A stretch of 5,694 nt of DNA from Acidobacteriota bacterium (GTDB lineage Bacteria; Acidobacteriota; Terriglobia; Terriglobales; Acidobacteriaceae). The first letter of the stretch is position 1, and each line of letters starts with the position of its first letter. Made by a program: the position numbers and the translations under genes. The stretch spans positions 1-5,694 of the forward strand of contig JAGWML010000193.1 in assembly GCA_028873155.1 (NCBI GenBank), written 5' to 3'. Below are positions 1 to 4,506 of the stretch, piece after piece. The notes under the pieces were generated by a model, which had not been told where the DNA came from, did not search any database, and worked only from the letters and a program-made list of their open reading frames with translations.

Positions 1-278
1 CGCTTGCCCAGCTCCGTCTTCAGCTTCTCGATCTCGGCGCCCTTGCGGCCGATCACAATGCCCGGACGAGCCGTGCGGATTAAAAACCGCAGCTTGTTGC
101 CCGGACGTTCAATCTCCACTGAGCTCACGCCAGCTGACTTCAGCTTCTCGCGCAGTTCAGCCTTCAGCTTCACGTCCTCAACCAGCAACTTGTCGTAATC
201 GCGCTCAGAGTACCAGCGCGAACGCCACGGCTTGTTCACTCCCAGCCGGAATCCGTAAGGATGGACTTTCTGTCCCAT
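1..278 (-). CDS. rpsC: Small ribosomal subunit protein S3, N-terminal part
   Basis: Protein of the 30S head at the mRNA entry channel, where with S4 and S5 it forms the ribosomal helicase. Only 92 full codons lie in the window; the frame runs off at base 1 with no stop, so the gene is cut by the window edge, not broken. The start MGQKVHPYGFRLG is the family signature, followed by WRSRWYSERDYDKLL (19-32) and the type II KH domain with RPGIVIGRKGAEIEKL (71-86), whose GRKG loop is the KH GxxG RNA-binding motif. ATG 278 has the Shine-Dalgarno GAGGGA (284-289) five bases upstream. It follows rplV by 19 bases, as in the canonical operon. Confidence 0.98.
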   Translation of the reverse strand, partial: MGQKVHPYGFRLGVNKPWRSRWYSERDYDKLLVEDVKLKAELREKLKSAGVSSVEIERPGNKLRFLIRTARPGIVIGRKGAEIEKLKTELGK

Positions 279-297
279 ATTCTTCCCTCAAAACCCT

Positions 298-741
298 CTA
301 GGCCTTCTTGCCGGCCTTTTTCTTGGTTGCCTTCGCCGCCACAGGCTCCTCGGCCTTGGTCACCAGGCCCTCGCCCGCTTCGCGCTCGGCCACGGAAACC
401 ACGATGTGCGCCAGCCTGCGCTGGTAGCGGAACGCGCGGCCCATCGGCGCAGGACGGATGCGCTTCATGCGCGGCCCGTCGTTGGCCAGAGCCTGCTTCA
501 CGTAGAGGTTGTCCACGTCCAGGTCAACCCCCTGCTCGCCGGCCACATACTTGGCGTTGTCCACCGCCGAGGTCAACAGCTTGTGGATCACCGGGGCGAT
601 GCGCTTCTTGGTGAAGGCCGCCGTCTCCAGCGCCTCCTGAACCCCCCGGCCCTTGATCAGGTCCAGCACCAGGCGCGCCTTCTGAGGCGACACGCGCTGA
701 AACTTGGCCTCGGCCCGGTATTCCTTTGTCTCGACTGCCAT
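298..741 (-). CDS. rplV: Large ribosomal subunit protein L22
   Basis: 50S protein that contacts all domains of 23S rRNA; its long beta-hairpin, with L4, forms the constriction of the exit tunnel, a site of macrolide resistance mutations. The product is 147 residues against 110 in E. coli. The core is recognisable: RVSPQKARLVLDLIKGR (16-32), AVDNAK (59-64), and the hairpin ANDGPRMKRIRPAPMGRAFRYQRR (86-109), followed by HIVVSVAE. The hairpin carries no obvious deletion or insertion. From about residue 121 there is an extra tail rich in Lys, Ala and Glu, ending KKKAGKKA; such tails vary among bacteria and are probably disordered. ATG 741 has a clear Shine-Dalgarno. Stop is TAG, 19 bases before rpsC. 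Confidence 0.97.
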   Translation of the reverse strand: MAVETKEYRAEAKFQRVSPQKARLVLDLIKGRGVQEALETAAFTKKRIAPVIHKLLTSAVDNAKYVAGEQGVDLDVDNLYVKQALANDGPRMKRIRPAPMGRAFRYQRRLAHIVVSVAEREAGEGLVTKAEEPVAAKATKKKAGKKA

Positions 742-804
742 TGGTATGCCTTCCTCAATCTCCTCGCGCCGCTTGAGCCCAGCCCCCGCGCGCGGAATCT
801 CCTG
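742..804 (-). other. rpsS-rplV spacer
   Basis: A 63-base spacer, long for these two genes. It contains a 10-bp perfect palindrome (786-795) and ends in the rplV Shine-Dalgarno GAGGAAGG (749-756), which lies seven bases before the ATG. No short gene or promoter is supported. Confidence 0.5.
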
Positions 805-1098
805 CTATCGCGCCTTGGCTCCAGCCTCGGCCGCCTTGCTACCCCCGGTGTGCCCCTTGAAGGTGCGCGTGGGCGCGAACTCACCCAGCTTGTGCCCCAC
901 CATGTTCTCGGTCACATACACCGGAACAAACTTCTTGCCGTTGTGCACGGCGATGGTGTGGCCCACGAACTCCGGGAAAATCGTCGAGCGCCGCGACCAG
1001 GTCTTCACGACTTTCTTGTCGTTGGCCTGGTTGAGTGTCTCGATCTTCACGCTCAGGTGCGTATCTACAAACGGACCCTTCTTGGTCGAACGTGCCAT
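805..1098 (-). CDS. rpsS: Small ribosomal subunit protein S19
   Basis: Protein of the 30S head that pairs with S13 and contacts the A-site finger of the 50S subunit (bridge B1a). The product is 97 residues (92 in E. coli). It shows the family start MARSTKKGPFVD (1-12), WSRRSTIFPEFVGHTIAVHNGKKFVPVYV (34-62), ENMVGHKLGEFAPTR (64-78) and the FKGHTG motif (80-85), then a short Ala/Lys-rich tail. Stop is TAG. It follows rplB after 15 bases and is separated from rplV by 63 bases. Confidence 0.98.
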   Translation of the reverse strand: MARSTKKGPFVDTHLSVKIETLNQANDKKVVKTWSRRSTIFPEFVGHTIAVHNGKKFVPVYVTENMVGHKLGEFAPTRTFKGHTGGSKAAEAGAKAR

Positions 1099-1102
1099 AA
1101 AT

Positions 1103-1114
1103 CTTCCGCTCCTC
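1103..1114 (-). promoter_or_regulatory. Shine-Dalgarno of rpsS at the rplB stop
   Basis: GAGGAG (1109-1114) begins at the last base of the rplB TAG stop and lies ten bases before the rpsS ATG. A second purine run, GGAAG (1103-1107), is four bases from the ATG. The tight packing suggests that rpsS is translated by ribosomes finishing rplB. Confidence 0.6.
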
Positions 1115-1938
1115 TACTTCGCCCGGCGGCTGACGATGAAGGCGTCGGTCCGCTTGTTGTTGCGTGTCTTGTAGCCGCGCGTCGGCTGGCCCCACGGCGT
1201 CACCGGATGACGGCCGCCCGAGGTCTTGCCTTCGCCGCCGCCGTGCGGGTGGTCCACAGGGTTCATGGTCACGCCGCGGTTGGTCGGGCGAATGCCCTTC
1301 CAGCGGTTGCGCCCGGCCTTGCCGATCGAAACGTTCTCGTGGTCCGTGTTGCCCACCTGCCCGATGGTCGCCATGCAGTCCGCCAGCACCTTGCGGGTTT
1401 CGCCGGAGGGCAGCTTCAGCAGCGCGTAATCGCCTTCCTTGGCCACCAGCTGCGCCTGCGCGCCGGCCGAACGGGCCATCTGCGCGCCCTTGCCCGGCCG
1501 CAGCTCGATGGCGTGCACCGTGGTGCCGGCGGGAATGTTCTTGAGCGGCAGAGCGTTGCCCACCAGAATGTCCGCCTCCGGCCCCGAGCTGACCGTCGCG
1601 CCCACCTTCAGCCCCACGGGCTGCAGGATGTAGCGCTTGTCGCCGTCAACATAGTGCACCAGCGCGATACGGGCCGAGCGGTTGGGATCGTACTCGATCG
1701 TCGCCACGCGCCCCGGCACGCCGGACTTGTCGCGCTTGAAGTCGATGAGGCGCAGCTTCTGCTTGTGGCCTCCGCCGTGGTGGCGGATGGTCAAATCGCC
1801 CGAATTGCGGCGTCCGCCGGTGCGCTTGCGCGTGGTCAGCAGCGGCTTGTGCGGCTTGTCCGTCGTCAGGTCTTCATTGACCAGCGAGGTTTGGAAGCGC
1901 AGCGTCGGCGTTACCGGTCTGTATGTTTTGATTGCCAT
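1114..1938 (-). CDS. rplB: Large ribosomal subunit protein L2
   Basis: One of the most conserved 50S proteins; it binds 23S rRNA close to the peptidyl transferase centre and helps join the subunits. The 274-residue product matches the family length (273 in E. coli). It begins MAIKTYRPVTPTLRF and has RRNSGDLTIRHHGGGHKQKLR (43-63), the rRNA-binding central domain with YDPNRSARIALVHYVDGDKRYIL (83-105), and AGRNRWKGIRPTNRGVTMNPVDHPHGGGEG ending near 237. The last motif (HPHGGGEG, about 230-237) contains the histidine matching E. coli His229. The C-terminus GYKTRNNKRTDAFIVSRR is typical. The frame is open to a TTG at 1968, but the first ten residues are outside the family, so ATG 1938 is used. Stop is TAG, 15 bases before rpsS. 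Confidence 0.98.
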   Translation of the reverse strand: MAIKTYRPVTPTLRFQTSLVNEDLTTDKPHKPLLTTRKRTGGRRNSGDLTIRHHGGGHKQKLRLIDFKRDKSGVPGRVATIEYDPNRSARIALVHYVDGDKRYILQPVGLKVGATVSSGPEADILVGNALPLKNIPAGTTVHAIELRPGKGAQMARSAGAQAQLVAKEGDYALLKLPSGETRKVLADCMATIGQVGNTDHENVSIGKAGRNRWKGIRPTNRGVTMNPVDHPHGGGEGKTSGGRHPVTPWGQPTRGYKTRNNKRTDAFIVSRRAK

Positions 1939-1946
1939 CGTCTTTG

Positions 1947-1950
1947 TCCT
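1947..1950 (-). promoter_or_regulatory. Shine-Dalgarno of rplB
   Basis: AGGA lies eight bases before ATG 1938. It sits inside the region that would be coding if the upstream TTG at 1968 were the start, which supports the shorter form. Confidence 0.65.
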
Positions 1951-2038
1951 GGAGCCCCGGCGCACCAACTGAAGCGCCGCTCTCCCCGTTTCTCCGAAGC
2001 CTGGCTGTTTCTCTCAGGCCCCGATAGTCCTTCGCTAT

Positions 2039-2057
2039 GGGCCGCACCCTGCGGCCC
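2039..2057 (-). other. Perfect 8-bp hairpin after rplW
   Basis: The inverted repeat gggccgca (2039-2046) and tgcggccc (2050-2057) encloses a 3-base loop. It starts nine bases after the rplW TAG. The transcribed sequence after it is ATAGCGAAGG, with no U-tract, so an intrinsic terminator is unlikely. A 3'-end stabilising or processing element is possible. Confidence 0.55.
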
Positions 2058-2065
2058 GTCAACCT

Positions 2066-2359
2066 CTAAAGGTTGCTCACGTACTCGGGCAGCTTCTCGC
2101 CGGCCTTCAGGCGAACATATGCCTTCTTCCAGTCCGGCTTGTAGCCCGCGAACTTGCCGCGGCGGCGCTCCTTGCCCAGCACATTGGCCGTGCGGACCGC
2201 AGCTACCTTCACCTTGAAGAGAGCCTCGACGGCCTGCTTGACCTCGGTCTTCGATGCCTCGGGCGCCACGTCAAACACCAGCGTGCCTTCGGTTTCCTTC
2301 ACGCCCAGCCCCTTTTCGGTAATCAGCGGGCGGCGAATCACAGTGTAGAGAGTCGGCAT
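2066..2359 (-). CDS. rplW: Large ribosomal subunit protein L23
   Basis: 50S protein at the exit of the nascent-chain tunnel, the docking site for trigger factor and the signal recognition particle. The product is 97 residues (100 in E. coli). It begins with YTVIRRPLITEKG (5-17); Glu15 in the ITEK motif aligns with E. coli Glu18, the trigger-factor contact. It continues with VFDVAPEASKTEVKQAVEALF (28-48), the basic tunnel-facing loop NVLGKERRRGKFAGYKPDWKKAYV (59-82), and the end KLPEYV. The ATG overlaps the rplD stop by one base. Stop is TAG, followed nine bases later by a strong hairpin and then a 127-base spacer before rplB. Confidence 0.98.
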   Translation of the reverse strand: MPTLYTVIRRPLITEKGLGVKETEGTLVFDVAPEASKTEVKQAVEALFKVKVAAVRTANVLGKERRRGKFAGYKPDWKKAYVRLKAGEKLPEYVSNL

Positions 2360-3033
2360 TAGGCGGCCTCCGTCTGTGCCAGCTTGCGCTTGGACACGGA
2401 TTTCTGCAGGGCCTCGGCGAGCTGCTCAATCGCGGCCTTCGAGAAGATCGCGCGCTCGTAGCGGAGCAGATCGTAGGGATGCACTTCGTTGTTCAGCACC
2501 AGCTCGACGCCCTTCAGATTGCGCGCGCCGAGCACCAGGGCCTGGGTCAGCGTCTTGCCGTTTTCCACCAGCAGGGCCGTACGCTTGGCATCCAGCTTGT
2601 CGAGAGCCGCGCGGTAGAGCTTGGTCTTCGCGTCCTTGATCTCCAGCGAATCCACCACCGTCAGCTTGCCGTCGGCCAGCTTGGCGGCCAGCGCCGAGCG
2701 CAGCGCGCCCAGCAGCTTCTTGCGCGGAAACGCGTACTCGTAGCTGCGCGGCTGGGGTCCGTGCACCGTGCCGCCGTGACGCCACAGGGGCGAACGCACT
2801 GATCCGACACGTGCGCGGCCCGTGCCCTTCTGCTTCCACAACTTCTTGCCCGAACCGGCCACCAGCTTGCGGTTCTTGGTGGCGTGCGTGCCCTGGCGCA
2901 GCGAAGCGCGGTAGTGCTTCACCGCCTCCCACAGCAGAGCCTCGTTCACCTGGTCGGGCGCAAACACCGCGTCGGCCAGCTCCACCGAGCCCACCTTCTC
3001 GCCCTTCAAGTTCAATACATCGACCTTTGCCAT
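2359..3033 (-). CDS. rplD: Large ribosomal subunit protein L4
   Basis: 50S protein that lines the polypeptide exit tunnel with an extended loop next to L22. In E. coli it also represses its own S10 operon at the transcript leader. The 224-residue product is slightly longer than the 201 of E. coli. The tunnel loop region (about 45-97) carries RQGTHATKNR, WKQKGTGRARVGS (66-78) and SPLWRHGGTVHGPQPRSY. The globular domain follows with AFPRKKLLGALRSALAAK (101-118) and a C-terminal EVHPYDLLRYERAIFSKAAIEQL. The frame is open to a TTG at 3087, but the extra 18 residues lack homology and span the Shine-Dalgarno, so ATG 3033 (MAKVDVLNLKG) is used. Its TAA stop overlaps the rplW start as TAATG. L4 is the presumed regulator if any leader control exists here. 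Confidence 0.97.
   Translation of the reverse strand: MAKVDVLNLKGEKVGSVELADAVFAPDQVNEALLWEAVKHYRASLRQGTHATKNRKLVAGSGKKLWKQKGTGRARVGSVRSPLWRHGGTVHGPQPRSYEYAFPRKKLLGALRSALAAKLADGKLTVVDSLEIKDAKTKLYRAALDKLDAKRTALLVENGKTLTQALVLGARNLKGVELVLNNEVHPYDLLRYERAIFSKAAIEQLAEALQKSVSKRKLAQTEAA
2367..2371 (-). promoter_or_regulatory. Shine-Dalgarno of rplW inside rplD
   Basis: GGAGG lies seven bases before the rplW ATG and within the last codons of rplD (encoding Thr-Glu-Ala-Ala-stop). With the TAATG overlap this is a typical arrangement for translational coupling, so L4 and L23 are probably made in step. Confidence 0.75.
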
Positions 3034-3035
3034 CG

Positions 3036-3066
3036 TCTTCTTCTTCCGCCAGAGGTTTACATCTGG
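3036..3066 (-). promoter_or_regulatory. rplD Shine-Dalgarno with an adjoining hairpin
   Basis: The purine run GGAAGAAGAAGA (3036-3047) ends two bases before the rplD ATG at 3033 and decides the start; the best core, GGAAG, is 9-10 bases away. One base upstream of it is a perfect 5-bp inverted repeat, ccaga (3049-3053) and tctgg (3062-3066), with an 8-base loop. Confidence 0.5.
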
Positions 3067-3078
3067 CTTGAATCTTGT

Positions 3079-3092
3079 GCGCCACAAGGCGC
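3079..3092 (-). other. 5-bp hairpin in rplC-rplD spacer
   Basis: The inverted repeat gcgcc / ggcgc has a 4-base loop. An overlapping alternative stem, ttgtg (3075-3079) with cacaa (3083-3087), could form instead. No U-tract follows, so it is not a terminator. The role is unknown. Confidence 0.35.
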
Positions 3093-3099
3093 GTCTGCC

Positions 3100-3112
3100 G
3101 CACCGCAGGTGC
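3100..3112 (-). other. Small hairpin fused to the rplC stop codon
   Basis: A perfect 5-bp stem (gcacc 3100-3104, ggtgc 3108-3112) with a 3-base loop. It begins at the last base of the rplC TAG stop. Similar CCTGCGG cores occur after the rpsJ stop (3992-3998) and at 3956-3962. Confidence 0.4.
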
Positions 3113-3837
3113 TACTTGCGCTTCGCCGTCGCCTTCTTCGAAGCCTTCAGCGGATCCACCGTGCCCGATCCGGCAAATCCACGGCGCTCGCGTGGCGGAG
3201 CCGCGGCCTTGCGAATCATCACGTACCCATCCCTCGGCCCCGGAACAGCGCCCTCGACCATCAACAGATTCTCTTCGAGATCAATCCCGCGAATCCGCAG
3301 ATTGCGGACCGTGATCTGGTCCACGCCAAAGTGACCCGGCATACGCTGACCCGGAAACACGCGCGAGGGAAAGCTCGAAGCACCAATCGAACCCTGAACC
3401 TGAAACATATGGCCGTGCGACTTGGGACCGCCGCCAAAGTTATGCCGCCGCACCACGCCCGCGAACCCACGGCCCTTCGAGGTGCCGATCACATCCACAA
3501 ACTTTGCGTCGCTGAAGATGTCCACCAGCACGCGGTCGCCCGCCTTGGTCTCCACGCCGCCTTCGGCAGCCGCTTCCACGCCCACTTCCTTGATGTACTT
3601 CACCGGCGGCGCCTCGGACTTCGCGAAGTGCCCCTTCTGCGGCTTGGTGATGCGCGATTCCTTCACGAACTCCACCAGGCCAATCTGCGCGGCATCATAG
3701 CCGTCCGCAGCGGCGGTCTTCAGCTGCGTAATCACGCAGGGGCCGGCCTGCAGCACCGTAATCGGGTGCACATCGCCCTTTTCGTCGAAGACCTGCGTCA
3801 TACCGATCTTTTTACCCAGAATTCCCGTAACTGCCAT
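3112..3837 (-). CDS. rplC: Large ribosomal subunit protein L3
   Basis: Early-assembly 50S protein that binds 23S rRNA near its 3' end and sends a loop towards the peptidyl transferase centre. The 241-residue product is somewhat longer than the 209 of E. coli, partly through a basic C-terminal tail (about 211-241). It begins with the typical GILGKKIGMTQVF (5-17) and has DVIGTSKGRGFAGVVRRH (115-132), a centre-reaching loop GSIGASSFPSRVFPGQRMPGH (149-169), and the C-terminal core NLRIRGID...LLMVEGAVPGPRDGYVMIRKA. The loop has ASS where E. coli has QNQ, the site of the PrmB-methylated glutamine. Start ATG has a good Shine-Dalgarno; stop is TAG. It is followed by a 78-base spacer before rplD. Confidence 0.98.
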   Translation of the reverse strand: MAVTGILGKKIGMTQVFDEKGDVHPITVLQAGPCVITQLKTAAADGYDAAQIGLVEFVKESRITKPQKGHFAKSEAPPVKYIKEVGVEAAAEGGVETKAGDRVLVDIFSDAKFVDVIGTSKGRGFAGVVRRHNFGGGPKSHGHMFQVQGSIGASSFPSRVFPGQRMPGHFGVDQITVRNLRIRGIDLEENLLMVEGAVPGPRDGYVMIRKAAAPPRERRGFAGSGTVDPLKASKKATAKRK

Positions 3838-3841
3838 CTCG

Positions 3842-3850
3842 TCCTCACCT
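3842..3850 (-). promoter_or_regulatory. Shine-Dalgarno of rplC
   Basis: AGGTGAGGA on the transcribed strand, with AGGTGA seven bases and GAGGA four bases before the ATG at 3837. It matches the anti-Shine-Dalgarno well and supports the start. Confidence 0.7.
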
Positions 3851-3855
3851 CATCA

Positions 3856-3876
3856 TGCGATGCTCTTTCCATCGCA
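3856..3876 (-). other. 7-bp hairpin just before the rplC Shine-Dalgarno
   Basis: The inverted repeat is tgcgatg (3856-3862) and catcgca (3870-3876) with a 7-base loop; one further G-U pair is possible at the base. It ends five bases upstream of AGGTGAGGA at 3842-3850, the rplC ribosome binding site. Confidence 0.5.
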
Positions 3877-3905
3877 CTGCCGGGGCTCTTCCGAGCCTCT
3901 TTACT

Positions 3906-3926
3906 GCTTCGCGCTTACCGCGAAGC
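3906..3926 (-). other. Perfect 8-bp hairpin in rpsJ-rplC spacer
   Basis: The inverted repeat is gcttcgcg (3906-3913) and cgcgaagc (3919-3926) around a 5-base loop. The transcribed sequence after it is AGTAAAGAGG, so it is not an intrinsic terminator. Confidence 0.5.
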
Positions 3927-4001
3927 CCCTGCGCCGCATGGCGCGTTTAACTTCGCCGCAGGTGGTGCGCCCAAAAGGCCCGATTACCCCACCGCAGGCG
4001 C

Positions 4002-4319
4002 TTACTTCTCGAACGCCTTGATCTCGACGTCCACGCCGGCCGGAAGATCCAGCTTCATCAGCGCGTCCACCGTCTGCTGCGTCGGCTCAAGAATGTCGAT
4101 CAGCCGCTTGTGCGTGCGAATCTCGAACGCCTCGCGCGACTTCTTGTCCACGTGCGGCGAACGCAGCACGCAGTACTTGTTCTTGATCGTCGGCAACGGA
4201 ATCGGTCCCGCCACCGATGCCCCGGTGCGCTTGGCCGTCTCCACAATCTCGCCGGTCGAGGTATCCAGCACGCGATAGTCGTACGCCTTCAACCGGATTC
4301 GAATTCTCTGTCCTACCAT
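4002..4319 (-). CDS. rpsJ: Small ribosomal subunit protein S10 (NusE)
   Basis: Protein of the 30S head; the same protein acts as NusE in transcription antitermination with NusB and helps couple ribosomes to RNA polymerase through NusG. The product is 105 residues, the usual size (103 in E. coli). It carries QRIRIRLKAYD (4-14), ETAKRTGA (27-34), the loop motif GPIPLPT (38-44), SPHVDKKSRE (54-63), FEIRTHKRL (65-73) and a C-terminal DLPAGVDVEIKAF (91-103). The frame stays open upstream to 4568, into tuf, but that extra sequence matches nothing in S10 and overlaps EF-Tu coding, so ATG 4319 is used. Stop is TAA. First gene of the classical S10 operon; 187 bases separate it from tuf and 164 from rplC. 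Confidence 0.98.
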   Translation of the reverse strand: MVGQRIRIRLKAYDYRVLDTSTGEIVETAKRTGASVAGPIPLPTIKNKYCVLRSPHVDKKSREAFEIRTHKRLIDILEPTQQTVDALMKLDLPAGVDVEIKAFEK

Positions 4320-4322
4320 TTG

Positions 4323-4327
4323 CTCCC
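4323..4327 (-). promoter_or_regulatory. Shine-Dalgarno of rpsJ
   Basis: GGGAG lies only three bases before the chosen ATG at 4319, closer than usual. A second purine run, GGGGAA at 4331-4336, lies 11 bases upstream. The start is chosen mainly because the S10 family begins just before the QRIRIRLKA motif. Confidence 0.5.
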
Positions 4328-4335
4328 AGCTTCCC

Positions 4336-4362
4336 CGCGGGCCTCGCCTCTTGTGGCCCGCG
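4336..4362 (-). other. Strong hairpin next to the rpsJ ribosome binding site
   Basis: A perfect 8-bp GC-only stem (cgcgggcc at 4336-4343, ggcccgcg at 4355-4362) with an 11-base loop. Its 3' arm ends 16 bases before the rpsJ ATG and includes the first base of the purine run GGGGAA at 4331-4336. It leaves the proximal GGGAG at 4323-4327 free. A stem this close to a start site could affect ribosome access, but this is inference. Confidence 0.5.
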
Positions 4363-4374
4363 CGCCTGAATTTC

Positions 4375-4389
4375 TTGCCGATCCGGCAA
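4375..4389 (-). other. Hairpin 2 in tuf-rpsJ spacer
   Basis: A perfect inverted repeat, ttgccg / cggcaa, with a 3-base loop. In the transcribed direction it is followed by GAAATTC rather than a run of T, which argues against a terminator. Confidence 0.45.
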
Positions 4390-4409
4390 TCAGTTCCGCT
4401 TTGCTTCAG

Positions 4410-4425
4410 GCAGCAATCGTGCTGC
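4410..4425 (-). other. Hairpin 1 in tuf-rpsJ spacer
   Basis: A perfect inverted repeat, gcagca / tgctgc, with a 4-base loop. There is no U-tract on its 3' side in the transcribed direction, so it is not an intrinsic terminator. It may form an RNA stem in the leader before rpsJ. Confidence 0.45.
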
Positions 4426-4480
4426 AGCCCTGTTCCCCGGATCGACTTGTTGCTGTCCCGAGAGACCCGGTTTCCATTCC

Positions 4481-4504
4481 CTGGTCCCCTGGTCCCTCGG
4501 TCCC
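4481..4504 (-). repeat. Three tandem 8-bp units just after tuf
   Basis: On the plus strand the units are ctggtccc (4481-4488), ctggtccc (4489-4496) and tcggtccc (4497-4504). The first two are identical and the third differs at its first two positions. The array ends two bases before the tuf stop codon as seen on the plus strand. Its function is unknown; a purine-rich GGGACC repeat in the mRNA 3' of tuf is all that can be stated. Confidence 0.7.
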
Positions 4505-4506
4505 TG

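Larger units (their letters stand above)
1939..2065 (-). promoter_or_regulatory. rplW-rplB spacer with hairpins
   Basis: This 127-base gap has no supportable gene. It holds a perfect 8-bp hairpin near the rplW stop (2039-2057) and a perfect 6-bp stem before the rplB Shine-Dalgarno: cggcgc 1958-1963 with gcgccg 1974-1979, 10-base loop. No U-tract and no clear promoter elements are visible. In many bacteria rplW and rplB lie only some tens of bases apart, so the gap is notable. Function unknown. Confidence 0.4.
3838..4001 (-). promoter_or_regulatory. rpsJ-rplC spacer with a series of hairpins
   Basis: This 164-base spacer has no supportable gene; in E. coli these two genes lie much closer together. 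In transcription order it holds a small CCTGCGG-type stem abutting the rpsJ stop (3990-4001, with one G-U pair), then perfect stems at 3931-3944 (5 bp), 3906-3926 (8 bp), 3884-3897 (5 bp) and 3856-3876 (7 bp). The last ends five bases before the rplC Shine-Dalgarno. No oligo-U tract follows any of them. I saw no convincing promoter. Its role is unknown. Confidence 0.4.
4320..4506 (-). promoter_or_regulatory. tuf-rpsJ spacer with three hairpins; candidate S10-operon leader
   Basis: This 187-base spacer holds no gene that I can support. On the transcribed strand it begins with three near-identical 8-base units. It then has three perfect inverted repeats: 4410-4425 (6 bp stem, 4-base loop), 4375-4389 (6 bp stem, 3-base loop) and 4336-4362 (8 bp stem, 11-base loop). 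None is followed by a U-tract, so none looks like an intrinsic terminator. I found no convincing -35/-10 pair. In E. coli the untranslated leader before rpsJ is the target of autoregulation by L4, and the rplD gene for L4 lies downstream here. A similar role is an inference from position and structure only; processing of the tuf message or mRNA stabilisation are equally possible. Confidence 0.4.

Noticed and set aside
1939..1968. Upstream TTG start for L2.
   Set aside because: The extra ten residues are not part of L2 and would place the Shine-Dalgarno inside the gene; ATG 1938 gives the standard MAIK start.
406..2217. A 603-codon open frame on the plus strand, antisense to rplV, rpsS and rplB.
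   Set aside because: It runs antisense through three certain ribosomal genes, its translation is His/Arg/Leu-rich with no recognisable domain, and long antisense frames are expected from GC-biased third positions.
3034..3087. Upstream TTG start for L4.
   Set aside because: The extra 18 residues lack homology to L4 and cover the purine-rich ribosome binding site before ATG 3033.
3927..3990. Possible internal promoter in the rpsJ-rplC spacer (TTTTGG followed by an AT-richer TTAAAC).
   Set aside because: The boxes match the consensus poorly, so it is not reported as a feature.
2884..4278. A 464-codon open frame on the plus strand, antisense to rplD, rplC and rpsJ.
   Set aside because: Same reason: it mirrors highly conserved genes, shows no domain, and spans their spacers without any start signal of its own.
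4336..4389. Intrinsic terminator after tuf.
   Set aside because: The stems are good, but no run of T follows any of them in the transcribed direction.
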